Positions 24,053 through 32,620 are shown, counted from the stretch's first letter. The stretch: DNA of 64,000 bases from Sporosarcina luteola (GCF_023715245.1 NZ_JAMBNV010000003.1:124001-188000); one strand, 5' to 3'. The notes: generated by a model from the sequence alone, not told the origin. Numbers and translations are program-made.

Positions 24053-25183
24053 TCATTTTTCCCCTTTCGAATGTAATTCCAGAATCTTCGTGAGTACATC
24101 GATGCCGTTGAACATGGCGTCCCGTTCGAATGTCATGTTCGGATGGTGTAATCCGGGCTTCAAATCGCATCCAAGTCCGACCATCGTTGCTTTCAAGTGC
24201 GGTTTCTTGATCGTATAAAAATGAAAATCGTCACCGCCCGGCGTAATGATCGGATCTGCCGTGTTTTCTTCGCCTAATACGGCCGCAATCGCGCTTCTCG
24301 CCATCGCTTCCGCTTCCGGATGGACTACAGCAGCAGCGATGCCATACTCCTCAGTAATAGTGATCGTTGCATTGAATAGTGAACGGGCGGAGTCGAGAAC
24401 ATCGTGCACCCTCTTCACGAGAATATCCATCGCTTCGTTCTGTTGCGCACGCAAATCGACTGCAAGTGTGGCGCTCCCCGGTATGATGTTCGTGCTCCTG
24501 CCACCTGCTTGGAAACGGGTCACTTTAGCGGAGTGGGGAATATTCGGGTCGAGATGGATCGTATGAATGGCATTCACGATATAGGTTCCGATCTCAACCG
24601 CGTTACGGGTGAGATGTGGACGGGCTCCATGCGCATCATCTCCACGGATTTCGAAGGCGATTGTACCCGTCGCACCATGAACAATAGCAGGAGCGGCTTT
24701 GCCATTCTCAGTCTCCTGGAACGGCCGCAGATGGATGCCGTAATAGAAATCGACATTGTCGACGACCCCTTTATCCACAAGTTTCAGTGCCCCTGCGCCA
24801 ACTTCTTCAGCCGGCTGGAAAATGAACCGGATGCCGATTTGATCCAAAATGTCCTTTCTGTCTTTCACACGTTGCAACACTCCAAGCACCATTGTCATAT
24901 GGGCATCGTGGCCGCATGAATGATTTGCTTTCATTTCTCCATCGACCTCCTGCCACAATGCATCCATATCCGCTCGGAGTGCAATGATCGGCACGTCCCC
25001 TGATAAGTTTCCGATGTCACCGACGACACCCGTGCAGTCGTCAAACACAGTCACAGTGCAGCCTGCTTCTTCCAACTTCTTTCTAATAAAAGCGGTCGTA
25101 TTCACTTCTTCCCAGCTCAGTTCCGGATTTGCATGCAAATGATTGAATGTCTCCATTACCAGTTCCTTTGTTGCATTGCTCAT
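24053..25183 (-). CDS. M20 family amidohydrolase (N-acyl-L-amino acid / indole-acetyl-amino acid type)
   Basis: A 376-residue metallo-amidase of peptidase family M20D. Metal-ligand motifs are RADMDAL, SCGHDAHMTMVLG, QPAEEVGAGA and, near the end, PGGDDFHFYT with a downstream LHHPNM. The dimerisation domain shows GDDAHGARPHLTRNAVE. It would deacylate N-acyl-L-amino acids formed by the racemase encoded next, whose ATG abuts this stop codon. The start follows AAGGGGGA. Cytoplasmic; no signal peptide. Confidence 0.9.
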   Translation of the reverse strand: MSNATKELVMETFNHLHANPELSWEEVNTTAFIRKKLEEAGCTVTVFDDCTGVVGDIGNLSGDVPIIALRADMDALWQEVDGEMKANHSCGHDAHMTMVLGVLQRVKDRKDILDQIGIRFIFQPAEEVGAGALKLVDKGVVDNVDFYYGIHLRPFQETENGKAAPAIVHGATGTIAFEIRGDDAHGARPHLTRNAVEIGTYIVNAIHTIHLDPNIPHSAKVTRFQAGGRSTNIIPGSATLAVDLRAQQNEAMDILVKRVHDVLDSARSLFNATITITEEYGIAAAVVHPEAEAMARSAIAAVLGEENTADPIITPGGDDFHFYTIKKPHLKATMVGLGCDLKPGLHHPNMTFERDAMFNGIDVLTKILELHSKGEK

Positions 25184-25201
25184 ACTTAATCCCCCTTTAG
25201 T

Positions 25202-25996
25202 TCATTGGATGTAATAATTGTTCGTCGGATTAATGAGATCCAACTTATCGATTCGGTGCGCAATATGGAGCAGAAGGCTATTCAACACCGAAAATGTGAC
25301 CGGCCCTTTTTCCAGCACGGAACGTTGGGCGAACGGTATGACGAGCGCATGGTCGGCATATTCCACTACCGGCGAAGAGCGGGAATCGGTGATGACGATG
25401 ACTTGATTGCCTTTATCCCGAGCTTCCTCCGCTAACCGAATTGTGCCGAGTGCATACCGGTAGTACGAAAAAATGACAACACATTGGCCGCTTCCTTGCT
25501 TCGAGATGCCGATATCCGTTTCTGGCCGGTAAAGCTGCGTGTTGCCAAGGAGCTTGTTCAGAAGAACCGCAAACCAATGGGCATACGCGAAAGATTGGTA
25601 GTAGCCGACCACTTGGATATTCTCTGCTTTCTGTAAAGAGTCCACGATGTTCTCTGCTATTACCCAGTCCAAATGGTCGACGATCTGGTTGATGTTATTG
25701 CTGTCACTTTCCATGATGCGGCGGAACGGATGCTTGTCTTCAGAAGACACCTTCCCGGGGGATTTGATTGTCAAGAGGTTGCGCTTGACGTCCGCCTGGA
25801 GTGAGCCGAATCCGTCATATCCGATCGCTTTGGAAAAGCGTACAACCATCGTTTCGCTTACATCCAGCACATGGGCAATTTTTTTTGCGGGATGCGTCGC
25901 GAACAGGATCGGGTTTGTCAGCAATACTTCAGCGACCTTCTTTAGTCCCGGCGTCAGATTTTCGTACTCGTTTTTCGTCTTGTCGTAGTAAGTCAT
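25202..25996 (-). CDS. MurR/RpiR family transcriptional regulator
   Basis: A 264-residue regulator with an N-terminal helix-turn-helix (ANPSKKIAHVLDVSETMVVRFSKAIGYDGF region, residues about 25-75) and a C-terminal SIS domain (about 110-250; VVGYYQSFAYAHWFAVLLNKL, VVIFSYYRY and VIVITDSRSSPV). SIS domains in this family usually bind phosphosugars; here the ligand is more likely an acylated amino acid derivative. The ATG at 25996 is preferred because upstream in-frame starts lie inside the palindromic operator. It heads the minus-strand operon and diverges from the YfcC-type carrier. Confidence 0.85.
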   Translation of the reverse strand: MTYYDKTKNEYENLTPGLKKVAEVLLTNPILFATHPAKKIAHVLDVSETMVVRFSKAIGYDGFGSLQADVKRNLLTIKSPGKVSSEDKHPFRRIMESDSNNINQIVDHLDWVIAENIVDSLQKAENIQVVGYYQSFAYAHWFAVLLNKLLGNTQLYRPETDIGISKQGSGQCVVIFSYYRYALGTIRLAEEARDKGNQVIVITDSRSSPVVEYADHALVIPFAQRSVLEKGPVTFSVLNSLLLHIAHRIDKLDLINPTNNYYIQ

Positions 25997-26020
25997 GCCT
26001 ACACCAGTCTTTCTTTTGTA

Positions 26021-26066
26021 ATAAATCATATAATTTAGTTTTGTCAAAATAAATTATATGATTTAT
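26021..26066. promoter_or_regulatory. Operator palindrome between rpiR-type regulator and carrier
   Basis: Perfect 17-bp arms, ATAAATCATATAATTTA at 26021 and TAAATTATATGATTTAT at 26050, separated by 12 bp. Centre-to-centre spacing of about 29 bp suits a dimer-of-dimers. It lies in the divergent promoter region and is the obvious target of the adjacent regulator. Confidence 0.75.
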
Positions 26067-26116
26067 CATGTGAATAGTCAACGCAATATAAAGATAATTC
26101 AGGAAGGAGTGGCAGC

Positions 26117-27517
26117 GTGGAGAAGAAAAAGAAGATAACGTTAGGCATACCGGATGCATATGTAATTCTATTCATGATACTTGTCCTTATGGCTATCTTG
26201 ACGTACATAATCCCTGCAGGTGAATTTCAAAGGGAAGAGGTTGATGGCGTTACCGTCGTCGTTCCGGGAAGCTATGAGAAGATTGAGTCATCAGCTGTCA
26301 GTCCGATGGATGTTTTTCTGGCAATCCAAGATGGAATGATCGCTTCTGCGCCGCTGATTTTCTTAGTGTTAATCATCGGGGGCTCATTTGCAGTCATCGA
26401 GTCGACAGGAGCAATTGATGCGCTCATATTAAAAACAATCGAGAAAACAAAGAACAAGGAAATTGTCTTAATCACGATTGTCATGGTCTTGTTCTCGATA
26501 TTTGGTACGCTCGGCATTATTGTAAACGCGGTAATCGCCTTTATTCCAATCGGAATTATTTTAGCGCGTTCGATGAAACTGGACGCGATCGTCGGGGTGT
26601 CAATCATCTACCTCGGTGCTTACGCAGGCTTTAATACCGCATTTCTAGATCCATTGACGACAGGGACGGCGCAACAAATTGCGCAATTGCCCCTCTTCTC
26701 TGGGATCGGCTACCGGGTGATTATCTATATTGCGGTCTTGATTTCGACAATTCTTTACGTCGCATGGTACGTGAAGCGGATTAAAAAGGATCCGGCGAAG
26801 AGTGTACTTGGGGACAATCCGTTCCCGAAGCTGGAAGAGAAGAATGAATTGAATGAAGAAGTGCAAATAACAGGTACACATAAGCTCGTTCTGCTATGGC
26901 TTGTACTAGGCATTGCACTGTATGTATTCGGCGTATTCAAATACGAATGGAGCCTTAATCAGATGGCTGCCATTTTCATTATCATTGCAGTCGGAACGGC
27001 GGTTATCGCCCGCTTGACACCTAATCGGCTTGTGAAAGAATTTTTTGAAGGGGCAAAGGGTCTTGTCTACGGAGCGATGATCATTGGGATGGCCCGCTCA
27101 ATTGTAGTCGTTCTCGAGAATGGAAAAATCCTGGATACGATCGTTCAAGGAATGGCCAATATAATGACTCCTTTCACTAGCGTGAGTGGCGCGATTGTCA
27201 TGTTTATCGCCAACGAACTATTCAATATCCTTGTTTCCTCGGGAAGTGGACAAGCAGTCATCGTTATGCCAATCATGACACCGCTTGCGGATTTGATGGA
27301 AATTCCGAGACAAGTGGCAGTGCAGGCGTACAAAATGGGAGACGGCTTTACAAATGTCATTACGCCTACATCCGGCATCTTGATGGCGAACTTGGCCATT
27401 GCGGGGATAGCTTGGACGAAATGGATCCGGTTCGTATTCCCGCTCCTGCTCATCTGGACAGTGCTCGGCATAATCTTCCTCTCAATCGGAGTCATTATTG
27501 ATTGGGGTCCGTTTTAA
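26117..27517 (+). CDS. YfcC/DcuC-type carrier
   Basis: A 466-residue membrane protein with about 12 hydrophobic segments. The start segment PDAYVILFMILVLMAILTYIIPAGEF, the GGSFAVIESTGAIDALI block and the C-terminal SGSGQAVIVMPIMTPLAD and DGFTNVITPTSG motifs place it in the YfcC (DUF1576/anaerobic C4-dicarboxylate-like) family. The start is a GTG at 26117, seven bases after AGGAAGGAG. Divergent from the RpiR/amidohydrolase/racemase operon across the shared operator, so it probably imports the acyl-amino acid or peptide used there. Confidence 0.85.
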   Translation: MEKKKKITLGIPDAYVILFMILVLMAILTYIIPAGEFQREEVDGVTVVVPGSYEKIESSAVSPMDVFLAIQDGMIASAPLIFLVLIIGGSFAVIESTGAIDALILKTIEKTKNKEIVLITIVMVLFSIFGTLGIIVNAVIAFIPIGIILARSMKLDAIVGVSIIYLGAYAGFNTAFLDPLTTGTAQQIAQLPLFSGIGYRVIIYIAVLISTILYVAWYVKRIKKDPAKSVLGDNPFPKLEEKNELNEEVQITGTHKLVLLWLVLGIALYVFGVFKYEWSLNQMAAIFIIIAVGTAVIARLTPNRLVKEFFEGAKGLVYGAMIIGMARSIVVVLENGKILDTIVQGMANIMTPFTSVSGAIVMFIANELFNILVSSGSGQAVIVMPIMTPLADLMEIPRQVAVQAYKMGDGFTNVITPTSGILMANLAIAGIAWTKWIRFVFPLLLIWTVLGIIFLSIGVIIDWGPF

Positions 27518-27530
27518 GAAATCAACTGCA

Positions 27531-27571
27531 GGTGCCTGATGATTGTCATAAATGCACAATGTACGGGCGCC
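27531..27571 (+). repeat. 147-bp element, copy B, internal deletion
   Basis: Only the left tip GGTGCCTG and the right arm GATTGTCATAAATGCAC...GGGCGCC remain, 14 bp after the stop codon at 27517. Same orientation as the full copies. Confidence 0.65.
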
Positions 27572-27738
27572 TGCTATGCATGGTATAAGACGATTTCAAT
27601 ATCATTATTGAAATAAGAATCGTACTATTTGCTATTTCTTCATATGTCTGTTAATCTAAGGAAGAGTTATTTTTGTTCTTTTTTGAGAATAGATTTTGTT
27701 ATTCGTCTAAAGCATTTGAACAAAGATAGTAACATATT

Positions 27739-27754
27739 GTGTGGATATCCACAC
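27739..27754 (+). promoter_or_regulatory. Stable hairpin next to the csp ribosome binding site
   Basis: GTGTGG-ATAT-CCACAC is a perfect palindrome giving a 6-bp stem with tetraloop. It ends two bases before AGGAGG of the cold-shock gene. It could act as a temperature-responsive or mRNA-stability element of the csp leader. Confidence 0.5.
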
Positions 27755-27770
27755 ATAGGAGGCAATAACT

Positions 27771-27971
27771 ATGGAACAAGGTACAGTTAAGTGGTTTAAC
27801 GCAGAAAAAGGTTTTGGATTCATCGAGCGTGAAGGTGGAGAAGACGTATTCGTACACTTCTCAGCAATTCAAAGCGACGGTTTCAAATCTTTAGACGAAG
27901 GTCAAAGCGTAACATTTGAAATTGAACAAGGACAACGTGGCCTACAAGCTACAAACGTTCAAAAAGCTTAA
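27771..27971 (+). CDS. Cold-shock protein, CspA/CspB family
   Basis: A 66-residue single-domain OB-fold nucleic acid chaperone. RNP1 KGFGFIER and RNP2 VFVHFSAI are intact, as are the flanking [11 protein letters not shown] and [20 protein letters not shown]. It binds single-stranded RNA and DNA and keeps mRNA unfolded at low temperature. AGGAGG lies eight bases upstream and a leader hairpin precedes it. A strong terminator follows. Which csp paralogue (B, C or D) it represents cannot be decided here. Confidence 0.96.
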   Translation: MEQGTVKWFNAEKGFGFIEREGGEDVFVHFSAIQSDGFKSLDEGQSVTFEIEQGQRGLQATNVQKA

Positions 27972-27981
27972 TGATTGCATG

Positions 27982-28012
27982 AAAAAGACCCTACCATGTA
28001 GGGTCTTTTTTT
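27982..28012 (+). terminator. Terminator of the csp gene
   Basis: AAAAAGACCCTAC pairs with GTAGGGTCTTTTT with a short loop, continuing into more T residues, 10 bp after the stop. Confidence 0.9.
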
Positions 28013-28127
28013 GTGCCTATTTGTGATGACTTTGCCACTTTATTTTTCAAGAGTGAATAAAACCACTCACTGCGTCAATACATGTTATAGTAAGAAAGTA
28101 CATTTTACAAGTGAGTAGGTGAACAGC

Positions 28128-28505
28128 ATGATAGAAGTAAAAACATCTTCACTGAGTGACGGTGAATTCAATAGAGGGGTATTTGCCACATGTGATATCG
28201 CCAAAGGAACGATGGTCCATGAAGCACCCGTCATTGCATATCCGAACGAACAGCATCCCCACATTGAGAAAACGTTGTTGTCTGATTATGCCTTTGAATA
28301 TGGCATTAATCATACCGCGATCCTTCTTGGGTACGGAATGTTATTCAACCATTCCTATGAGCCGAACGCAACGTATGAAATCAGTTTTGAAAAGCATACG
28401 TTTGACTTCTTTGCATACACAGATATAAAAGCCGGCGAAGAAATATTGATCAATTATAATGGCGACGAAAATGACAAGGAACTGCTGTGGTTTGATCAGG
28501 AATAA
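28128..28505 (+). CDS. Short SET-domain protein
   Basis: A 125-residue protein consisting almost only of a SET domain. GVFATCDIAKGTMVHEAP forms the start, FNHSYEPNATYE is the pseudoknot NHxxxPN signature and AGEEILINYNG the final motif. SET proteins are lysine methyltransferases that use SAM; bacterial short versions are mostly uncharacterised. The start is the ATG at 28128 with AGGTG seven bases upstream. Single gene, followed by a repeat-element copy. Confidence 0.85.
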   Translation: MIEVKTSSLSDGEFNRGVFATCDIAKGTMVHEAPVIAYPNEQHPHIEKTLLSDYAFEYGINHTAILLGYGMLFNHSYEPNATYEISFEKHTFDFFAYTDIKAGEEILINYNGDENDKELLWFDQE

Positions 28506-28526
28506 ACTTGGCAGGTTTTTTTAACA

Positions 28527-28673
28527 GGTGCCTGTGTAAGACACAATTCAGATAATGCACTACAATTGTATAAAATGCAATAGGGAAACCAGTGAACTCA
28601 ATGTTTAACTGGATCTCTATTGCATTTTTATTATTTTTAATGAATTGTCATAAATGCACCATGCACAGGCACC
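28527..28673 (+). repeat. 147-bp nested-palindrome element, copy C
   Basis: Begins GGTGCCTGTG 22 bp after a stop codon and ends CACAGGCACC nine bases before the stop of the convergent gene at 28682. The core is a long hairpin, AAAATGCAATAG with CTATTGCATTTTT enclosing CCAGT/ACTGG, running into T residues: an intrinsic terminator. Confidence 0.88.
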
Positions 28674-28681
28674 GACACAAT

Positions 28682-28930
28682 TTAGTAGTATGGCGGCGTC
28701 CACGGCCTCCAGTAGTTGTTGGCTGCAGCTATTGTTTGGAAATGGATTGCGATGACTTGTGATACTGCGATTAAGCTATCCGCATTCTTGGAATATACCG
28801 GCCGCAGCATTTTTCTGATCTCCTCAGAAGGCTGTGTAACTCCCACCCCTTTTTGTGCAAGCTTAACCGCTAATGCAAACCCTTCTTCCGGTGTTTGTGT
28901 CAGCAGCGTCTGCAATGGGTTGCTTGGCAT
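28682..28930 (-). CDS. Small hypothetical protein
   Basis: An 82-residue soluble protein, MPSNPLQTLLTQTPEEGF at the start and an aromatic-rich NYWRPWTPPYY at the C-terminus. The ATG at 28930 is six bases after TAGGAGGTG, a strong site. The Tyr/Pro/Trp-rich tail resembles small spore-coat or spore-associated proteins, but this is only an impression. Single gene; the repeat element copy C lies between it and the SET gene. Confidence 0.6.
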   Translation of the reverse strand: MPSNPLQTLLTQTPEEGFALAVKLAQKGVGVTQPSEEIRKMLRPVYSKNADSLIAVSQVIAIHFQTIAAANNYWRPWTPPYY

Positions 28931-29051
28931 GCAGTTCACCTCCTACGGTATTCATATGCCTATTCCAATTTGATGGTGATGAACCCCTTATAGTAATTGC
29001 GAGGTATGTAATAAAAAACTCCGACTGTTGAAGGGAAAATGAGGAGTTCAA

Positions 29052-29088
29052 AGGCTGTCCCATGTTTGTACAGGGGCAGTCTTTTTTT
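29052..29088 (+). terminator. Orphan terminator-like hairpin
   Basis: AGGCTGTCCC pairs with GGGGCAGTCT through two wobble pairs and runs into seven T. AACTCC/GGAGTT forms another hairpin just before. No plus-strand gene ends here, so a gene or insertion sequence may have been lost. Confidence 0.5.
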
Positions 29089-29193
29089 GGATTCTCATAT
29101 TGTTTTGAGAATCATCGAAACTTTTGGTTAGTCAGATCGTATTAGTATTTACTAATAGGGTTTCTATGGTCTAAAGTTATTGGGGGATGGTAT

Positions 29194-29730
29194 ATGAAAG
29201 CGAGATTGGCTGTTTTGTTTTTGTTACTTATGATCGCCATTTTCACTTACTACAAAGTGAGCTATAGGGATTTTGATGAAGCTATAAGAGATTCGAATGT
29301 CCCAGTTGATGAAGTTTTCCACACTATCGATTTTAATGATCACCTGATTGTATTTTATGGCAGCCATGGTGATGTTTTATCAGTAGCATCAATTGAGAAG
29401 ACACTTCTTGGTTTTCGGTGGGTGTTTGGAACAGGAAGTAAGCAATTCAACGAAGGGGATAGAATGCTGACCCACATGTTTAGTAACTTACAGCCAACAA
29501 GGAAAATGTCGGATGATAATGAACTACTATCACTGACATTCGGGGTTATTAACGACCCTTTGATTGAGACCCTTGAGATAAAATACAAAGACCAAGACTT
29601 CGCCAAAGCAACAATCATTGAAACAAGTCAGGGACGAATATGGTATTGCTTTTCAGAGTCCCCTGTTACTTATGATCCTGAAGTAAAAGTCCATTATTTG
29701 GACGGAACTGAAAAGACAGGTTGGCATTGA
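29194..29730 (+). CDS. Hypothetical membrane-anchored protein
   Basis: A 178-residue protein with an uncleaved-looking N-terminal hydrophobic segment (residues 3-19) and an extracytoplasmic beta-rich domain, including HTIDFNDHLIVFYGSHGDVLSVASIEKT. The ribosome binding site is GGGGGATG. Bacillus genomes carry similar small anchored proteins in accessory regions; I recognise no domain. The first of a series of short single genes with AT-rich spacers. Confidence 0.55.
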   Translation: MKARLAVLFLLLMIAIFTYYKVSYRDFDEAIRDSNVPVDEVFHTIDFNDHLIVFYGSHGDVLSVASIEKTLLGFRWVFGTGSKQFNEGDRMLTHMFSNLQPTRKMSDDNELLSLTFGVINDPLIETLEIKYKDQDFAKATIIETSQGRIWYCFSESPVTYDPEVKVHYLDGTEKTGWH

Positions 29731-29802
29731 ATGAATGGAAGCGATTGTTGAATGGATCGTTTTTACGTGATTGTGCTGTTAATTAGTGATTGGAGTAATG
29801 AT

Positions 29803-30213
29803 ATGGGTAAGAAAATATGGATATCGAGTAGTCTAGTTTTGACGGTAGCTTTTGTATGGTGGATAAGCAAACCAACCAATGACACTACTATTGTTTATCA
29901 TTTGCCTGAAGGCTTCAAAGGGTGTGTTAACATATATTTCAATCAGCCTAACGAGAAAGAACTGGAAATTGTAGATGATACGCTGCTATTTGTAGTGCCT
30001 AAACAGGGAGATATTCTAACTTCATCAACATATAAGTTTATTACAGATTTAGGGTGGCACAAAGAAAAAGCTTTTTATGTAGACAAAGATGGAAAGCCGG
30101 TAAATGAAATTAACACTACAGAATTTCCTATCGGTGGCTACATTTCCAATGGTAATCCATTATCCGAAAGGATAATTAGAACATTTGATCCGAGTCAAGA
30201 ACAATGTTATTGA
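29803..30213 (+). CDS. DUF6843-like exported protein
   Basis: A 136-residue protein with an N-terminal membrane segment (WISSSLVLTVAFVWWI) and an extracytoplasmic domain starting TTIVYHLPEGFKGCVNIYFN and continuing DDTLLFVVPKQGDILTSS, which resembles DUF6843 proteins of Bacillaceae. The start is the ATG at 29803, seven bases after TGGAG; 17 upstream codons are open but lack a signal. Function unknown. Confidence 0.55.
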   Translation: MGKKIWISSSLVLTVAFVWWISKPTNDTTIVYHLPEGFKGCVNIYFNQPNEKELEIVDDTLLFVVPKQGDILTSSTYKFITDLGWHKEKAFYVDKDGKPVNEINTTEFPIGGYISNGNPLSERIIRTFDPSQEQCY

Positions 30214-30347
30214 CTTAGGTTTCTTATCAACTAACGGTGCACTACTTTAATAGCAATACTCCATAATCGGGAGCGTTTGCGGGATTAGAAAATATACCTG
30301 ATAAAAAAAGGGACCGGAATGCGGAAAAACTTCTTAAGGGTGAGAAA

Positions 30348-30557
30348 ATGAGCAGAGATAACGAAACTCCCGAAGATAGAAGAGAGAGACTAAGACAAAA
30401 GGAATTAAAACATCTTTCAAGCAGTATTCACGGAAGTAACCTTTCTGATTTGGTCGGTGGTTTAGGTTGGAAGGGTACAGGGATAATAATTCTGTTATTA
30501 CTGGTAGCTATTGTAATATATTCTGTATTACTCAATAATGGCCGCAGTTGTTGCTAA
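30348..30557 (+). CDS. DUF6366-like small membrane protein
   Basis: A 69-residue protein: charged helix ETPEDRRERLRQKELKHL, then NLSDLVGGLGWKGTGIIILLLLV leading into one transmembrane helix and a short Cys-Cys tail. The pattern matches small Bacillaceae proteins annotated DUF6366. AAGGGTGAG precedes the ATG. Function unknown. Confidence 0.65.
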   Translation: MSRDNETPEDRRERLRQKELKHLSSSIHGSNLSDLVGGLGWKGTGIIILLLLVAIVIYSVLLNNGRSCC

Positions 30558-30619
30558 GAGTGGGCAATATTATTAGTTTTTATTAAGGCTCTGTTTGATA
30601 GATGAATCGAGGTTGATTT

Positions 30620-30901
30620 ATGAAGATATATAAGAAATTTAGTTTTTGGCTTACAATCATTGCTATCGGTATATGCCTTTTCAACTTATTGGGTTTTGAT
30701 GACAAATCCATATTGTTATTCCTTGCAAGTCCACCTTTTTGGATAATGGGAACGCATTGGTTTGTTGAAAACTTTACACACCCTGCCAATATTTCAATAG
30801 TAATGAAGTACGTTTTAACTATATTGTTTTGGTTTTTAGTTGGTATTTCAATGGATAAATTTATCTCTCAACTGTCGAAAAAAGACGATAACAATGAGTA
30901 A
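30620..30901 (+). CDS. Small integral membrane protein
   Basis: A 93-residue protein with three hydrophobic segments (about 8-26, 33-50, 62-80) and a charged C-terminal tail SKKDDNNE. GAGGTTGATTT precedes the ATG. No family recognised. Codon use is AT-rich like its neighbours. Confidence 0.55.
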   Translation: MKIYKKFSFWLTIIAIGICLFNLLGFDDKSILLFLASPPFWIMGTHWFVENFTHPANISIVMKYVLTILFWFLVGISMDKFISQLSKKDDNNE

Positions 30902-31006
30902 AACATTAGTTGTATACTTTATATGTGTAATTTCCATATTATAAGTTAAATAATCAACAATATCCTTTAACAGATCGTTTAATAGAAGAGAGAGGGAGGA
31001 AATATA

Positions 31007-31156
31007 TTGGGCATTGGGTTAATCCTATTAGGGATTTTCATATTGGTTTTAAGTTTAATGACCCCTATAAATATTTGGACAGCATCATTAGTTTCCATGG
31101 TTCTTATTGTTTTTGGGGTTATTTTAAATAAGAAAAGGAAGAGTAGAGAGAGATGA
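31007..31156 (+). CDS. 49-residue membrane protein coupled to the DUF2268-like gene
   Basis: A short gene beginning with TTG behind GAGGGAGGA. It encodes two hydrophobic helices (GLILLGIFILVLSLMTPI and TASLVSMVLIVFGVIL) and a basic tail NKKRKSRER. Its TGA overlaps the next ATG by four bases (ATGA), which supports real translation and coupling. No family recognised. Confidence 0.6.
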   Translation: MGIGLILLGIFILVLSLMTPINIWTASLVSMVLIVFGVILNKKRKSRER

Positions 31157-32130
31157 AACTTTTAAGTGTAAATAAAGTTTTACTTTCAATTTGTATGCTC
31201 CTCATTTTTACGTTATCTGCCTGTAAGAAAATTGAGCAGCCACACGAAGATATTAACTTGGAAAATGACCAACAAGATATTTCCTATTCTTTTAACAACC
31301 CCAATACGGGGCAAGAGTTTACTATTATTCATGCTCATTTGTTATATGAAAATTACTTTGAAGCTGTAAAAGATCATCCGGATGAATCTCTCTATAAATT
31401 ATATCAACAAGAAGTTGTACAACCTGTGTATGAAGCATGCTTTGAGGACTCGCAATATGCAGATTCCGCCACTGTACTTAATTGGGTTCCAAGAGAAAGT
31501 GATTTTGATAATTTTAGGAATCAAATTGAATCAATCAATAAAGATTATTTGAATGAATTATTTGAAGAATCACTCGTTAAATCCTCAGACATACTTTCAT
31601 CAGATAAAAAAACAACAGTATGTGTATTTCCTAAAAGTGAAAGGATTCCTTCTGATATGTTAACACTTTTATCAGGGAAAATTATCGTCTTTCACAGCAG
31701 GCCTGATCAAAGATATCGAACAAGTATGTCTCATGAATATCATCATAGCGTTTGGATGGGAAAACATTATACTGAAAATTATGCCCTGACAGGATTAGAT
31801 CATTTAATAGTGGAAGGACAGGCCGTGATGTTTGAATCCATAGTGTATCCGAATTTAAACCATAGTCATTATGTGGTTGACGAAAGATATAACAAAGAAT
31901 ATTGGAGCAAGATCGAACCATATCTTGAGAATGTTATTACTCGTGACATTCATGATGAAATGATTATAGGTGGCTCTAATGGTCTTCCTAATTCATATGG
32001 TTATAGTGAAGGATACAAAATGATGAGATCATACTTGAATCTGCATCCTGATATGACAGTAGAAGAATGGACTTCCAAAAGTCCGAAGGAAATATTTGAA
32101 GAAGGAAACTATGCAGCTAACTATCAGTAG
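31153..32130 (+). CDS. DUF2268-like predicted Zn-dependent protease lipoprotein
   Basis: A 325-residue protein with lipoprotein signal ending LSAC. The C-terminal half carries the gluzincin-type motif SHEYHHSVW (HExxH) around residue 195, followed about 24 residues later by LIVEGQAVMFE supplying the third ligand Glu, and YSEGYKMMRSYL: the DUF2268 pattern. It should act on the outer face of the membrane as a metalloprotease. Start coupled to the upstream mini-gene. Protease activity is inferred from the motif. Confidence 0.8.
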   Translation: MKLLSVNKVLLSICMLLIFTLSACKKIEQPHEDINLENDQQDISYSFNNPNTGQEFTIIHAHLLYENYFEAVKDHPDESLYKLYQQEVVQPVYEACFEDSQYADSATVLNWVPRESDFDNFRNQIESINKDYLNELFEESLVKSSDILSSDKKTTVCVFPKSERIPSDMLTLLSGKIIVFHSRPDQRYRTSMSHEYHHSVWMGKHYTENYALTGLDHLIVEGQAVMFESIVYPNLNHSHYVVDERYNKEYWSKIEPYLENVITRDIHDEMIIGGSNGLPNSYGYSEGYKMMRSYLNLHPDMTVEEWTSKSPKEIFEEGNYAANYQ

Positions 32131-32235
32131 GTTTTTCCGTTTCCCTTGGGATATCATGTAGTGCTCAACTTAAGATAATGGCCAGTTGAGACGAAATCAG
32201 TATGTGTTGTATAGAGAATGAAGGGGTGTAATAAA

Positions 32236-32436
32236 ATGAAGAAACAATCACATTCAGAATGGCGATTAACTCAAATCGTTCTGACAGCACTTCTTGGGAC
32301 TTTTATTGCAATCTTTGTCGTTAGCGGTGAACTGAACCTAACATTTGCGATAGGATATCTGTCTGTTTTTGCATTAGTGGTAGCTTGTAATGCGATTTAC
32401 GTGTTCTATAAAAGAAAGAAAACGCTAAAATCCTAA
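32236..32436 (+). CDS. Small two-helix membrane protein
   Basis: A 66-residue protein with two hydrophobic helices and a basic tail YKRKKTLKS. The start ATG at 32236 lies behind AAGGGGTG; an ATG at 32218 precedes that site. No family recognised. Confidence 0.5.
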   Translation: MKKQSHSEWRLTQIVLTALLGTFIAIFVVSGELNLTFAIGYLSVFALVVACNAIYVFYKRKKTLKS

Positions 32437-32620
32437 ACAGGTTCAGTTGATTGGGAGAAAACAAAAAAATACTGCATTTGGGGACACATCGAATTTGACG
32501 TAGTATCCATTGACCATAAATCTACATTTGATAAAAGACTACTCGGAAAAGAACCCCATCACCTTGAAATTACAAGTCAAGCTTACCTACATATCTTGTC
32601 TTGAAAGAGGAGTAGACCCG

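Noticed and set aside
29010..29090. End of an insertion sequence (GGCTGTCCC-type terminus)
   Set aside because: Only one end-like sequence is present, with no transposase remnant and no matching second end in the window.
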